NCBI RefSeq assembly: GCF_927904885.1 | Contig: NZ_CAKMNW010000022.1 | Coordinates: 1 to 64,000, forward strand | Direction of reading: 5' to 3' | DNA length: 64,000 nt | Origin: Candidatus Nitrotoga sp. M5 | Lineage (GTDB): Bacteria > Pseudomonadota > Gammaproteobacteria > Burkholderiales > Gallionellaceae | Shown here: positions 35,741 through 45,401 of the stretch, one piece after another | How positions within the stretch are numbered: position 1 is the stretch's first letter | Layout: every line of letters begins with the position of its first letter | Position numbers and translations under genes: made by a program | Notes under the pieces: generated by a model | What the model was told of the DNA's origin: nothing | The model's database searches: none | Seen by the model: the letters and a program-made list of their open reading frames with translations, nothing else

Positions 35741-37441
35741 ATGAGTGCACCAACCGCTGCCAGTCAGACGGGCCTGACCAAAGTTAGTATTGAGAATTTT
35801 AAAGGAATCAGTTCTGAAGTTCAGATTGATCTGAAACCGATTACGCTACTTTTCGGTGCAAACAGCGTTGGGAAAAGCACCATCATGCAAGCGTTGCAGT
35901 ATGTACGTGAAGTACTGGAACGCAACAATGCCAACCCCGATCGCACCCTGCAGGGTGGAAATTTTGTTGATTTGGGAGGATTTCGCAACCTCGTTCATCT
36001 GCGTGATACGACCCGCCATATTGCCATTCAGGTTGAGTTGTCTTTAGGTGGCAAAGGGTTGCCTGATTTGGTGCCGGAAGCCTTTGACGATTGGCAAACT
36101 AATGATTCCAAAGTCTGGGCTTTTTACAACCTGTTGCAGGAAACACGGAATCGCATTGAATCGGTAAGCGTGAAGCTGGTGATTGCTTGGAGTCATCTAC
36201 GTGACAAAGCGGTGGTAGTCGGCTATCAAGTGGGTGCCAATGGTGAATGGTTGGCCGAAATAAATGCTACTGATGATGGGCGGGATGTCAGCATCAGCAT
36301 TAACGAAATCAACTCCATTTTTATGCGTCAGTTCACGCAGGAAGATCTGAACAATAATCTAGAATATTTTTTGCGACCGAATGTGAGTTCAGTCACATCC
36401 AGTAGTTCTGTTGCCTCCAATATTGAAACTCACTATACGATATGGCCGCATATTATTGAGACAGTAACGGATGCGGGCATGGAAAAAACCGGCGAAGGAC
36501 TGCGTGAGTGGCTTTCCGGTTTTGATAGCGCGATGCCTCGATTGGGCGAACTGCTACATATCCCGGCACCAGATGTAATCGGGGCGGAGAATGTTTATAT
36601 CGCTCGAGAGTTTACCGCTTTTATTTCTTCATTAATTGTCGGCCCCGGTTTGCTGGTGCGTGATGAGTTGCGCAAAATGCGTTACGTCGGACCTATTCGT
36701 CATGTGCCTGCACGCGATTTCGATGCCAGCTTGACTAAGGATGAGGCAGGCTGGGCAGACGGTTTGGCGGGTTGGGAAACTTTGCTGACTGGACAGCAAA
36801 GCCTGATCGATGATGTCAGTCGCTGGTTGGCGGACGAAGACAAGCTCAATACTGGTTACGCAATTGAGCGCCGGTGGGTACGCGAAGTGCGCTCGGAGTG
36901 GCTGGAACTGATTGGCTCTGAAAAATTGAACCCCCAGCGTAAGCGGATGTTGAATAAAGCAATAGAGACATTGCTGACCAAGCCGCGTATCGGTTTGATC
37001 GATATTAAATCCGGTCTGGAAATGCAGTCGCGAGATGTCGGGATCGGTATTTCGCAAGTGTTGCCAGTGGTGGTGGCTGCGCTGGAGCCTTCAGCAAGTC
37101 TGGTAACTATCGAGCAACCAGAGCTTCATATTCACCCTTCGGTACAAGTGGGTCTGGGCGACCTGCTAATTTATAGTGTGCTCCTCCACGAGATGAGTTT
37201 TTTGATTGAAACACACAGCGAACATTTGATTTTGCGCTTACTGCGTCGGATTCGCGAAACATCGGGGGGAGATTTGCCACCGGGCTTTCCTTCTGTTTCT
37301 CCAGAAATGATAGGGGTTTATTACGTGGGTCGCGGAGAAAATGGAGTTCAGATTAAATCCTTGCCCGTTGATGAGGCAGGTGAATTTACGGAAAGTTGGC
37401 CTAAAGGGTTTTTTGATGAACGAGCCGGAGAGCTGTTCTGA
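35741..37441 (+). CDS. AAA-family ATPase with DUF3696-type C-terminus (OLD/SMC-like)
   Basis: ATPase of 566 residues. Walker A is LLFGANSVGKST (~37-47) after the SMC-like start VSIENFKGI. A long insert of low conservation fills 90-430. The ABC-type signature-like RDVGIGISQVLPVV (~435) and Walker B LVTIEQPELHIHP (~454-466) follow, with IETHSEHLILRLLRRI as the switch His region. The C-terminus (PVDEAGEFTESWPKGFFDER) is the DUF3696 pattern. No TOPRIM domain is present, unlike OLD or GajA nucleases. This family occurs in defence islands, often with an effector next door; here the next gene overlaps by one base (TGATG). I infer a sensor or motor role for an adjacent effector. Confidence 0.85.
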   Translation: MSAPTAASQTGLTKVSIENFKGISSEVQIDLKPITLLFGANSVGKSTIMQALQYVREVLERNNANPDRTLQGGNFVDLGGFRNLVHLRDTTRHIAIQVELSLGGKGLPDLVPEAFDDWQTNDSKVWAFYNLLQETRNRIESVSVKLVIAWSHLRDKAVVVGYQVGANGEWLAEINATDDGRDVSISINEINSIFMRQFTQEDLNNNLEYFLRPNVSSVTSSSSVASNIETHYTIWPHIIETVTDAGMEKTGEGLREWLSGFDSAMPRLGELLHIPAPDVIGAENVYIAREFTAFISSLIVGPGLLVRDELRKMRYVGPIRHVPARDFDASLTKDEAGWADGLAGWETLLTGQQSLIDDVSRWLADEDKLNTGYAIERRWVREVRSEWLELIGSEKLNPQRKRMLNKAIETLLTKPRIGLIDIKSGLEMQSRDVGIGISQVLPVVVAALEPSASLVTIEQPELHIHPSVQVGLGDLLIYSVLLHEMSFLIETHSEHLILRLLRRIRETSGGDLPPGFPSVSPEMIGVYYVGRGENGVQIKSLPVDEAGEFTESWPKGFFDERAGELF

Positions 37442-38301
37442 TGATCAAAGAATTTGCTTTAGATCCAGAGGCTATAACTTCGTCTTATCGAGAGTTTTGT
37501 TACTTCACAGAGAAATTCGGCGTCAGCCAAGGACGAGTTATTTCTGCATTTCCGAAAAAGTGGAGAAAGCTGGTTTGTGATTCGGCCTTGCGCGAGCATA
37601 AGGGTAAAGTCGAGTTTTCTAAAATTGTGGAGCGGTTAAATAAATTTGGCAGTGATATCGTTTTTGATACGGGTAGACCGAGTGGAGAAGGTTCTCAGGC
37701 GTGGATTGATCGGGCATTAATTGAGCACGCACGAAAACCTTTTGCTGCGATTATCTCAGCCACTGCTGTAAATCACCCGGATGTGCTGCTAAAAGATGAA
37801 GTTGATGAAGAAAGTCCGCGCTTTAAAGCCGCTCGACAGTGTGCTATTCCTCGAACAGCCCAAGCTTTGATACGCTGTGCTGAATTTTTGATTCTGCACT
37901 CAAAAACAATTAAGCTGGTTGATCCACATTTTGACCCTGCCAAGCCTCGCTACCTGAGACCACTAGAGCAGATATTTTCTTTATTGCCCGGTAGTAAAGC
38001 CATTGTGGAAATACATCGCAGCGATGAGGTTGCAATCGACGAATTGATTCGACGTTTCCAGCAGTGCGTGTCCTTATTGCCTTCAGGAGTGAGGATGCAA
38101 TTACATATTTACGAGAAAGCACAAATGCACAACCGCTTTATCATTACCGAGAGTGGCGGACTGATTTATGGGGTTGGTCTTAGTGATAACGAAGACGGTG
38201 GTGGTGCACCGGATGAAGAGGTCACCTTGATGGAAACAGCAGTTAAAAATATTCGCTGGATTGACTACAGCAAAACTTCGCCGGTAGCTATATGGCCATA
38301 G
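37441..38301 (+). CDS. Hypothetical protein with PLD-like HxR motif, partner of the ATPase
   Basis: A 286-residue cytoplasmic protein. I do not recognise a named family for the N-terminal ~150 residues. The C-terminal part contains TIKLVDPHFDPAKPRYLRPL (~157-174), a strand with IVEIHRSDE, and MHNRFIITESGGLIYGVGLS (~229-248). The latter resembles a degenerate phospholipase D-type HxKx4D motif (here His 230, Arg 232, Glu 237) followed by SDN. PLD-fold enzymes include nucleases and phosphodiesterases. Only one such half-motif is visible, so activity, dimerisation or pseudo-enzyme status is open. It begins in the stop codon of the ATPase gene and is the last gene of the island, before aroA. The likely role is effector of the ATPase, by inference from coupling. 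Confidence 0.6.
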   Translation: MIKEFALDPEAITSSYREFCYFTEKFGVSQGRVISAFPKKWRKLVCDSALREHKGKVEFSKIVERLNKFGSDIVFDTGRPSGEGSQAWIDRALIEHARKPFAAIISATAVNHPDVLLKDEVDEESPRFKAARQCAIPRTAQALIRCAEFLILHSKTIKLVDPHFDPAKPRYLRPLEQIFSLLPGSKAIVEIHRSDEVAIDELIRRFQQCVSLLPSGVRMQLHIYEKAQMHNRFIITESGGLIYGVGLSDNEDGGGAPDEEVTLMETAVKNIRWIDYSKTSPVAIWP

Positions 38302-38407
38302 ATAAAAATATCTATGCGGATGTGTCCAGTTGAAATAAATTGAACATACGTAGCTTATTGACTCGCACTATTAACGCCATCTAACGGTTTACTTTGTTAC
38401 TCTAGAA

Positions 38408-40375
38408 ATGACATATCAAAAGTTTATTAATCTTCTTCCCATGCTAAGTGCTCAAGGTACTGTGCGACTTCCTGGTTCAAAAAGTATTTCCAACCGCATG
38501 TTGTTGCTTTCAGCATTGTCTGATGGGGTAACAGAAATCCGTGATCTGTTACATTCGGATGATACAGAATACATGCTGAAAGGATTGCGTGCTTTGGGCG
38601 TAACAGTGGAAGCATTGGGAAGCCATGCTTATCGTGTGCAAGGGTGTGCTGGAGATTTTCCGGTTAAGGATGCCGAGCTGTTCCTCGGCAATGCGGGTAC
38701 AGCCTTTCGTCCTTTGACAGCTGCACTGGCATTGGCTGGGGGGCATTATCAACTATCTGGCGTGCCGCGCATGCACGAGCGCCCCATTGCTGATTTGGTG
38801 GATGCCTTGAGTGGCTTGGGTGCGGATATTAGATATCTAGGCACGGAGGGTTATCCACCACTTGAAATACATCCTGCTACGCTGCTTAGCGGCAGCCGAA
38901 TCGCAGTGTGTGGTGATGTTTCCAGCCAGTTTCTTAGCGCTTTACTGATGGCACTGCCATTGGTGCAGAGTGCAACCACGGTTGAGGTGACAGGCGAGCT
39001 GATTTCTAAGCCTTATGTCGAAATTACACTGGCAATGATGGAGCGTTTTGGTGTTCAAGTTGTACGAGACGGCTGGAGTTCGTTTACGATTCCTGCCGAT
39101 AGCAACTATGTCGCGCCGGGTTTAATTCATGTCGAGGGCGATGCCTCATCTGCTTCATATTTTTTAGCTGCGGGTGCTATCGGTGGTGGCCCAGTTCGAG
39201 TTGAGGGTGTGGGTCACGATAGCATTCAGGGCGATGTACGTTTTGTCGAAGCATTACAACTGATGGGCGCGCGCATCGCAATTGGACCAGACTGGATGGA
39301 ATCGCGTGCTCCAGAAACCGGCAAATTGAAAGGCATCGATCTGGATTGTAACCACATCCCCGATGCGGCGATGACGCTGGCGGTGTGTGCATTATTTGCC
39401 GACGGTGTAACAACGCTGAAAAATATCGCGAGCTGGCGTGTAAAAGAGACCGATCGTATTGCAGCGATGGCCACTGAATTGCGTAAGCTTGGCGCAACGG
39501 TGGAAGAGGGTGCGGATTTTATTCGTATCATGCCTCCTCAGTCCTCGATCTTAACGTCTCAAAGCTCGATCGATACCTACGATGATCATCGCATGGCAAT
39601 GTGTTTCTCGCTTGCCGCATTTAGTCAAATGGGCGTGCGCATCAATGATCCTCAATGTGTCGCCAAGACCTTTCCAGAATACTTTGAATGTTTTGCCAGA
39701 GTGGTTAAGGCTGTGCCAGTCATTGCCATTGATGGCCCGTCAGCTTCCGGCAAAGGTACCGTGGCGCAACTGGTTGCAGCGCAACTTGGATTTCATTACC
39801 TTGATAGCGGTGCCTTATATCGTCTGTTGGCGTTAGCTGCGCAAAAAAATGGAGTAAAGCTAGATGCGGAAGATCAATTAGCAGACTTGGCAGCAAGCAT
39901 GGATATACGCTTCGATGGAATGGATTCCTGGCTGGATGGTGTGAAGGTGAATGATGAATTGCGTTCCGAGCAATCAGCTATTGCAGCGTCCAGAGTGGCG
40001 ACATTGCCAGCGGTGCGCATCGCATTATTGGCTAAGCAACATGCTTTCTGTCGGACACCTGGATTGGTTGCAGATGGTCGCGATATGGCGTCAGTGGTGT
40101 TTCCTGGTGCGGTTTTGAAAATATTTTTGACTGCAAGTGCAGAGGTACGAGCTGAACGGCGTTATAAACAGTTGATGGAAAAAGGAATGAGTGCTAATAT
40201 TTCAAACCTTTTAGAAAATATTCGCGCGCGCGATGAGAGGGACAGCCAGCGTAGCGTGGCTCCACTGCAACAGATGTCTGGAGCCAGTTTGCTCGATACT
40301 ACCAATTTAACTATCGAACAGGCGGTGCAGGAAGTGCTAGCACGTTACTATTCTTGCATGGAGTCCCGCGCATGA
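38408..40375 (+). CDS. aroA-cmk: Bifunctional 3-phosphoshikimate 1-carboxyvinyltransferase / cytidylate kinase
   Basis: A fused enzyme of 655 residues. Residues ~1-432 are EPSP synthase of the shikimate pathway: [56 protein letters not shown] and [20 protein letters not shown], ending [13 protein letters not shown]. Residues ~435-655 are cytidylate kinase (CMP/dCMP to CDP/dCDP): [20 protein letters not shown] (P-loop), [30 protein letters not shown] and [13 protein letters not shown]. The genes are adjacent in most proteobacteria; here no stop or start separates them. It is followed by rpsA, with hairpins in the 112-base gap. Confidence 0.95.
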   Translation: MTYQKFINLLPMLSAQGTVRLPGSKSISNRMLLLSALSDGVTEIRDLLHSDDTEYMLKGLRALGVTVEALGSHAYRVQGCAGDFPVKDAELFLGNAGTAFRPLTAALALAGGHYQLSGVPRMHERPIADLVDALSGLGADIRYLGTEGYPPLEIHPATLLSGSRIAVCGDVSSQFLSALLMALPLVQSATTVEVTGELISKPYVEITLAMMERFGVQVVRDGWSSFTIPADSNYVAPGLIHVEGDASSASYFLAAGAIGGGPVRVEGVGHDSIQGDVRFVEALQLMGARIAIGPDWMESRAPETGKLKGIDLDCNHIPDAAMTLAVCALFADGVTTLKNIASWRVKETDRIAAMATELRKLGATVEEGADFIRIMPPQSSILTSQSSIDTYDDHRMAMCFSLAAFSQMGVRINDPQCVAKTFPEYFECFARVVKAVPVIAIDGPSASGKGTVAQLVAAQLGFHYLDSGALYRLLALAAQKNGVKLDAEDQLADLAASMDIRFDGMDSWLDGVKVNDELRSEQSAIAASRVATLPAVRIALLAKQHAFCRTPGLVADGRDMASVVFPGAVLKIFLTASAEVRAERRYKQLMEKGMSANISNLLENIRARDERDSQRSVAPLQQMSGASLLDTTNLTIEQAVQEVLARYYSCMESRA

Positions 40376-40413
40376 GTTCGGTATGAAAGTTGTATTGATG
40401 TACGTTTGATAGC

Positions 40414-40443
40414 CCCGCAACGAATATATCGTTCGGGTTTTTT
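40414..40443 (+). terminator. Terminator-like hairpin between aroA-cmk and rpsA
   Basis: CCCG-C-AACGA-ATATA-TCGTT-CGGG forms a stem with one bulge, followed by six T (40438-40443). It fits a Rho-independent terminator or attenuator for aroA-cmk transcripts entering rpsA. Confidence 0.65.
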
Positions 40444-40450
40444 AACCAGC

Positions 40451-40468
40451 CCCGCCAGAAGCGGGTTT
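40451..40468 (+). promoter_or_regulatory. Second hairpin in the rpsA leader
   Basis: CCCGC-CAGAA-GCGGG followed by TTT, only 20 bases before the rpsA ATG. The Shine-Dalgarno region is weak. In E. coli, rpsA also lacks a strong Shine-Dalgarno, has leader hairpins and is autoregulated by S1. This leader may behave the same way; that is inference from layout. Confidence 0.4.
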
Positions 40469-40487
40469 GTCTTGGGTATCTTTATAA

Positions 40488-42218
40488 ATGAATTCTAACG
40501 CTGCTGTAGTTGAAAATGATCTGGAAAGTTTTGCCTCCCTGTTTGAAGAAAGTCTGACGCGCAAGGAAATGCGAGCGGGCGAGTTGGTTACTGCGCATGT
40601 TGTGCGCATCGATCATAATGTAGTGGTGGTGAATGCCGGTCTGAAGTCCGAAAGCTTTATCCCCGTCGAGGAATTTTTCAATGCTGCAGGCGAGATTGAA
40701 GTAGCGTCTGGTGACTTCGTTACAGTAGCGATTGAATCACTGGAAAATGGTTACGGTGAAACCAAGCTGTCGCGCGAGAAAGCCAAGCGACTCGCTGCAT
40801 GGATCGAGTTGGAAGACGCGATGAAAGAAGGCAAAATCGTTGAGGGTTATGTTAGCGGTAAAGTTAAAGGTGGCCTGACTGCTATGGTTAATGGCATACG
40901 CGCATTCTTGCCTGGTTCGTTGGTGGATATTCGACCAGTCAAAGACACCGCGCCTTATGAAAATAAGACGATGGACCTCAAGATTATTAAGCTGGATCGT
41001 AAGCGTAATAATGTGGTTGTTTCGCGCCGTGCAGTGCTTGAAGCAAGTCATGGGGCAGACCGTCAGGCTATGATGGAAAACCTGAAGGAAGGCGCAATCG
41101 TCAAAGGTATTGTAAAGAACATTACCGATTATGGCGCGTTTGTGGATCTGGGTGGAATTGATGGCCTGCTTCATATCACTGATTTGGCTTGGCGTCGTGT
41201 CAAACATCCATCTGAAGTGTTGGCGGTTGGCGACGAAGTGGAAGCCAAGATACTTAAGTTCGATCAAGAGAAAAACCGTGTATCTCTCGGTATCAAGCAG
41301 ATGGGTGATGATCCATGGACTGGCCTGGAACGTCGTTATCCACAAGGCACGCGACTGTTTGGTAAAGTGACAAACTTAACCGATTATGGCGCGTTCGTTG
41401 AAATCGAGCAGGGCATTGAAGGTCTGGTGCATGTGTCCGAAATGGATTGGACTAATAAGAACGTACATCCTTCCAAGGTGGTGCAACTGGGTGATGAGGT
41501 TGAAGTCATTATTCTTGAAATTGATGAGCAGCGTCGACGTATCTCTCTTGGTATGAAACAGTGTAAATCTAACCCATGGGATGATTTTGCTTTAAATCAT
41601 AAAAAAGGCGACAAGGTAAAAGGACAAATTAAATCGATTACAGATTTTGGTATCTTCATCGGCTTGGAAGGTGGGATTGATGGTTTGGTACATTTGTCAG
41701 ACCTTTCTTGGTCTTTGGCTGGCGAAGAGGCTGTACGCAACTACAAAAAGGGTGATGAACTCGAAGCCGTTGTGTTGGCAATTGATGTAGAGCGTGAGCG
41801 CATTTCGTTAGGTGTTAAACAAATGGATGGTGACCTCTTCAATGGTTACATCGCAATGCATGACAAGGGCAGCGTAGTAAACGGCGTGGTTAAGGCAATT
41901 GATGCAAAAGGCGCAACTATTACCCTGGATGGTGATGTTGAGGGCCTTCTCAAGGCTTCTGAGGTGTCTACTGACCGTGTCGAGGATATTCGCAATCATT
42001 TGAAAGAAGGCGATGCAGTGAAGGCTGTTATTATTAACGTGGATCGCAAGAACCGCGGAATTAATTTGTCGATCAAGGCGTTGAACAAAGCTGATGAAAC
42101 GGTAGCAACGCAGAAGTCTACGGCACCTGCTGTAGACAGTACCACTATAGCCGGAACGACAAACTTGGGTGCCTTACTTAAGGCTAAGATGGATACAAGC
42201 AAGATTGACGCACAATAA
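40488..42218 (+). CDS. rpsA: 30S ribosomal protein S1
   Basis: mRNA-binding ribosomal protein of 576 residues with six S1 (OB-fold) repeats. The first two are diverged ribosome-binding repeats ([20 protein letters not shown] and [20 protein letters not shown]). The next ones have classical sequences ([80 protein letters not shown]). A short Thr/Ala-rich tail follows. Length and order match E. coli S1 (557 residues). It lies between aroA-cmk and ihfB, a conserved order. The weak Shine-Dalgarno and preceding hairpins suggest translational autoregulation. Confidence 0.97.
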   Translation: MNSNAAVVENDLESFASLFEESLTRKEMRAGELVTAHVVRIDHNVVVVNAGLKSESFIPVEEFFNAAGEIEVASGDFVTVAIESLENGYGETKLSREKAKRLAAWIELEDAMKEGKIVEGYVSGKVKGGLTAMVNGIRAFLPGSLVDIRPVKDTAPYENKTMDLKIIKLDRKRNNVVVSRRAVLEASHGADRQAMMENLKEGAIVKGIVKNITDYGAFVDLGGIDGLLHITDLAWRRVKHPSEVLAVGDEVEAKILKFDQEKNRVSLGIKQMGDDPWTGLERRYPQGTRLFGKVTNLTDYGAFVEIEQGIEGLVHVSEMDWTNKNVHPSKVVQLGDEVEVIILEIDEQRRRISLGMKQCKSNPWDDFALNHKKGDKVKGQIKSITDFGIFIGLEGGIDGLVHLSDLSWSLAGEEAVRNYKKGDELEAVVLAIDVERERISLGVKQMDGDLFNGYIAMHDKGSVVNGVVKAIDAKGATITLDGDVEGLLKASEVSTDRVEDIRNHLKEGDAVKAVIINVDRKNRGINLSIKALNKADETVATQKSTAPAVDSTTIAGTTNLGALLKAKMDTSKIDAQ

Positions 42219-42230
42219 GGAGTGATAAGA

Positions 42231-42518
42231 ATGACCCGATCTGATCTTATCGCTAAGTTGGCGGAGCGCTACCCGCAACTATTAGCCAAGGATGCCGATC
42301 TTGCAGTTAAAGTGATCCTTGATGCCATGGCGGGAACATTGGCACGGGGAGGACGCATTGAAATCCGCGGCTTTGGCAGCTTTGCGCTGAACTATCGTCC
42401 ACCACGGATAGGACGCAATCCAAAGTCTGGTGATAAGGTGCAGGTTCAGGCTAAATATGTGCCACATTTCAAGGCAGGGAAGGAGTTACGTGAGCGGGTT
42501 GATTACCCTTCTTCCTGA
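42231..42518 (+). CDS. ihfB: Integration host factor, beta subunit
   Basis: DNA-bending protein of 95 residues from the HU/IHF family: [20 protein letters not shown] at the start and [20 protein letters not shown] with the beta-arm [13 protein letters not shown], whose Pro intercalates into DNA. I start at 42231 because AAGGAG lies eight bases upstream; the in-frame GTG at 42222 is not needed. It pairs with IhfA to act in replication, recombination and transcription. It is 12 bases after rpsA and probably co-transcribed. Confidence 0.95.
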   Translation: MTRSDLIAKLAERYPQLLAKDADLAVKVILDAMAGTLARGGRIEIRGFGSFALNYRPPRIGRNPKSGDKVQVQAKYVPHFKAGKELRERVDYPSS

Positions 42519-42669
42519 AATTTGCCCTGAGATTTTTGCATAGCTCAGGTCAGTTTAGTCGTAAATATTATTATGTAGGAATAAAGTTGGCGGCCTGTCG
42601 AGAGATAGTGCCGTCAATTTTTTGCTCATTCGTGCTATTGTCGTACCGAAAAAATATTGTGGGTGGATT

Positions 42670-42957
42670 ATGCGCTATATAATTTGGTTGTTGCGTGCAG
42701 TATTATTTCTAATTCTGCTTGGTTTTGCCATGAAGAATGACCAACCTGTAGTGTTGCACTATTTTTTTGGCTATGCATGGCAAACCTCACTGATTCTTGT
42801 TATGTTGCTATTTTTTGCCGTTGGCGTGTGCATTGGTGTGATTGCTGTGCTGGGCAAAATATTTCGGCAGCACAGGGAAATTGATACTCTAAAACACGAG
42901 TTACGTCTGAAAAACAAGCTTGCTAATGTTGGCGATATTAACCCAGATATTCCATGA
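42670..42957 (+). CDS. lapA: LapA domain protein (DUF1049)
   Basis: Small inner-membrane protein of 95 residues with two hydrophobic helices (YIIWLLRAVLFLILLGFAMK and SLILVMLLFFAVGVCIGVIA) and a cytoplasmic charged tail (FRQHREIDTLKHELRLKNKL). This is the LapA pattern. LapA works with LapB in control of lipopolysaccharide synthesis. I start at 42670, with GTGGA upstream; the longer frame from 42622 adds a non-conserved lead. It lies between ihfB and lapB, as in other proteobacteria. Confidence 0.88.
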   Translation: MRYIIWLLRAVLFLILLGFAMKNDQPVVLHYFFGYAWQTSLILVMLLFFAVGVCIGVIAVLGKIFRQHREIDTLKHELRLKNKLANVGDINPDIP

Positions 42958-43193
42958 ATTGATATGAGCTACGACAGTCTCGCGTTTTCTCCAAGTGATA
43001 AGGGATTGCATAGTTTTTATTGATGGATTATTTTTTGTTTACTATGCAAAAGTAAAATTTTCCAGAGAAGCAGTTATTGCTTCTCTCTTCTAAATTTTTC
43101 TGACAAATAAAACTTTGTGTAATTATTACTCGACTTATGAAATATTTAAGCTGATTAATTACATGTATCCTTATTTAATTTGATCTGTCGTGT

Positions 43194-44369
43194 ATGGAAT
43201 TTGAGCTGTGGATGTTGCTGGTTTTTCCGCTGTTTTTCGGGATGGGCTGGCTGACAGCGCGCATAGATATCAAGCAAATGTTGTTTGAATCTAGTGTTCT
43301 GCCTCGATCTTATTTTCAAGGGCTAAACTTTTTGCTCAACGAGCAACAGGATAAAGCTATTGAAGCGTTTATTGAGGTGGTCAAGGTTGACCCACAAACG
43401 ATAGAACTGCACTTTGCGCTAGGTAGTTTATTTCGGCGTCGCGGCGAGGTAGATCGCGCTATCCGAATGCATCTGAATTTGATTGAACGCATCGATCTGG
43501 AAGAAGATAAAAAGCAACAGGCGTTATTTGAGCTGGCACAAGATTACCTTAATGCCGGCATATTAAATCGTGCCGAGGAGTTGTTCCTTAAATTACAAGC
43601 TACATCCTACGCCAATGCCGCATTAAATTTTCTACTTGAGTTGTACCAAAAAGAAAAGGATTGGTTTAAGGCAATTGACGTGACACATCGTCTGGATGTC
43701 TTATGCGGTCAACCACATGGTAAGGAAGCTGCATTTTTTTATTGCGAACTGGCTGCCATTGAATTGTCGCAAAAGCAATTCGATGCCGCGCGCATTCATC
43801 TGGAGCAAGCCCTGGAAGCCAATCCCCAGTCGGCGCGCGCTACAATAATGCTAGGCGATATTGAAAATACGGCGCAGCATTTTACAAACGCTATTGAAAT
43901 CTGGCAGCGTATAGAACTACAAAACCCGCAGTATTTGCCCTTGGTGGCTGAACGTCTGCTACAGGCTTATCGTCAAGCTGAGCGTTTAGATGCAGGCATT
44001 GCCAAATTGCAGGGCTATTTGAGTAAAAACCCATCTTTGGATTTGATGAACGTGCTGTTTGATGCCGTCCTTCAGCGTGATGGTGCTGAAGAGGCGTATA
44101 GGCTAGTGCGTGATGAACTTCAACGCAACCCTACGTTACTTGGTTTAGATAAACTGCTTGAGGCGCATTTGCTGGAAGTGCCAATGGAACAACGTGCTGA
44201 TGTTGAGATGGTGAAAAATTTGGTGCATCAACGCACGCGTACGCTGGCAATGTACCGTTGTGTCAATTGCGGTTTTAAGGCGCGTCATTTTTACTGGCAT
44301 TGTCCGGCGTGTCATGGTTGGGAAACCTATTCGCCACGCAGAAGTGAAGAAAACGGATTAAAAATATGA
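43194..44369 (+). CDS. lapB: Lipopolysaccharide assembly protein B
   Basis: Inner-membrane-anchored TPR protein of 391 residues that in E. coli directs LpxC degradation by FtsH. One N-terminal helix ([20 protein letters not shown]) is followed by about nine TPR units (for example [20 protein letters not shown] and [20 protein letters not shown]). The C-terminal rubredoxin-like zinc module has two CxxC pairs (YRCVNCGF and [10 protein letters not shown]). Length equals the E. coli protein. It overlaps the pyrF start by four bases (ATGA). Confidence 0.95.
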   Translation: MEFELWMLLVFPLFFGMGWLTARIDIKQMLFESSVLPRSYFQGLNFLLNEQQDKAIEAFIEVVKVDPQTIELHFALGSLFRRRGEVDRAIRMHLNLIERIDLEEDKKQQALFELAQDYLNAGILNRAEELFLKLQATSYANAALNFLLELYQKEKDWFKAIDVTHRLDVLCGQPHGKEAAFFYCELAAIELSQKQFDAARIHLEQALEANPQSARATIMLGDIENTAQHFTNAIEIWQRIELQNPQYLPLVAERLLQAYRQAERLDAGIAKLQGYLSKNPSLDLMNVLFDAVLQRDGAEEAYRLVRDELQRNPTLLGLDKLLEAHLLEVPMEQRADVEMVKNLVHQRTRTLAMYRCVNCGFKARHFYWHCPACHGWETYSPRRSEENGLKI

Positions 44370-45058
44370 GCGATCCTAAAGTAATTATCGCGTTGGACTA
44401 TTCCGATGCTCAATCCGCACTGAAATTGGTAGCACGGCTGGAACCTGCGTTGTGTCGTGTCAAGGTAGGGATCGAGTTGTTCAACACAGCAGGGTCTCAA
44501 TTAATCGAGCTGTTAATGCAGCGTGGTTTTGAAATCTTTCTTGATCTGAAATTTCATGATATTCCGAATACGACGGCACAGGCATGTAAAGCTGCCGCCG
44601 AATTAGGAGTGTGGATGGTTAATGTGCATGCATTGGGTGGACGCAAGATGATGGAAGCGGCGCGCAATGTAATGAGCCTGTATACCAACCCACCTAAACT
44701 GATTGCAGTGACATTACTTACCAGTATGGCGCAGGAAGATTTAGCTGATCTGGGGATTACAGCTACTCCTGCCGATATGGTACTGCGCTTGGCTAAGCTT
44801 GCGCGCGATAGCGGGCTAGACGGCGTTGTATGTTCCGCTCGAGAGGCTGCGTTGCTGCGCCAGAACTGTGGGAATGAGTTTTGTTTGGTTACACCTGGTA
44901 TTCGTTCCGTCGATGCAGTTGCTGATGATCAATCGCGCGTTATGACGCCAAGTGCCGCAATGGATCAAGGTGCGAACTATCTGGTAATTGGCCGTCCCAT
45001 TACCCGCGCTGCTGATCCGTTGCAGGCATTACAGAACATTATCAAACAGATCGGATAG
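44366..45058 (+). CDS. pyrF: Orotidine 5'-phosphate decarboxylase
   Basis: Last step of de novo UMP synthesis. The 230 residues form a TIM barrel: [17 protein letters not shown] at the start, the catalytic [12 protein letters not shown] (Lys/Asp charged network), [16 protein letters not shown] strand 6 (here [15 protein letters not shown]), TPGIR, and the phosphate loop [15 protein letters not shown]. It is coupled to lapB by a four-base overlap. This neighbourhood is common in gamma- and betaproteobacteria. Confidence 0.96.
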   Translation: MSDPKVIIALDYSDAQSALKLVARLEPALCRVKVGIELFNTAGSQLIELLMQRGFEIFLDLKFHDIPNTTAQACKAAAELGVWMVNVHALGGRKMMEAARNVMSLYTNPPKLIAVTLLTSMAQEDLADLGITATPADMVLRLAKLARDSGLDGVVCSAREAALLRQNCGNEFCLVTPGIRSVDAVADDQSRVMTPSAAMDQGANYLVIGRPITRAADPLQALQNIIKQIG

Positions 45059-45284
45059 TCGGAATGAATTTCTCCTTCCCATTATTATGATAGTAGTGCT
45101 ACTTTTTAAATTTAATTCAAATGATTATTAAATAGTTAATTCTGCATTCCGACGAAATTGCTCACAGTTAATCAAATACACTTTTTAACCGATTCGAGGT
45201 TTGTCAGCAATCACATACTGTGTTGTAGTTGTATTGAAGCGGCCAAACTCTTTATATGTCGCTGAGTGTGCTGAAGGGACAATC

Positions 45285-45401
45285 ATGGTTGGTGGTAAGG
45301 TAAATCCTATCTTGCGCAAAATTATATTCGGCATGTTATATATGATTTTGCTTGTTTTTCCGCTGGCTGGCGTGATGCGTAACCACGTACGAATTGAATG
45401 A
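45285..45401 (+). CDS. Small membrane protein, 38 residues
   Basis: A short frame starting at ATG 45285 with GAAGGG seven bases upstream. The product MVGGKVNPILRKIIFGMLYM continues through a hydrophobic stretch (ILLVFPLAGVM) to RNHVRIE, so it has one predicted membrane helix. The stop codon overlaps the ATG of the glycosyltransferase-like gene (ATGA at 45398-45401), which supports translation. I do not recognise a family. The open frame extends upstream to a TTG at 45201, but that part has poor features. Confidence 0.45.
   Translation: MVGGKVNPILRKIIFGMLYMILLVFPLAGVMRNHVRIE

Noticed and set aside
35741..37441. Gabija GajA or OLD nuclease
   Set aside because: No TOPRIM domain is visible; the C-terminus is DUF3696-like, and the next gene is not a UvrD-type helicase.
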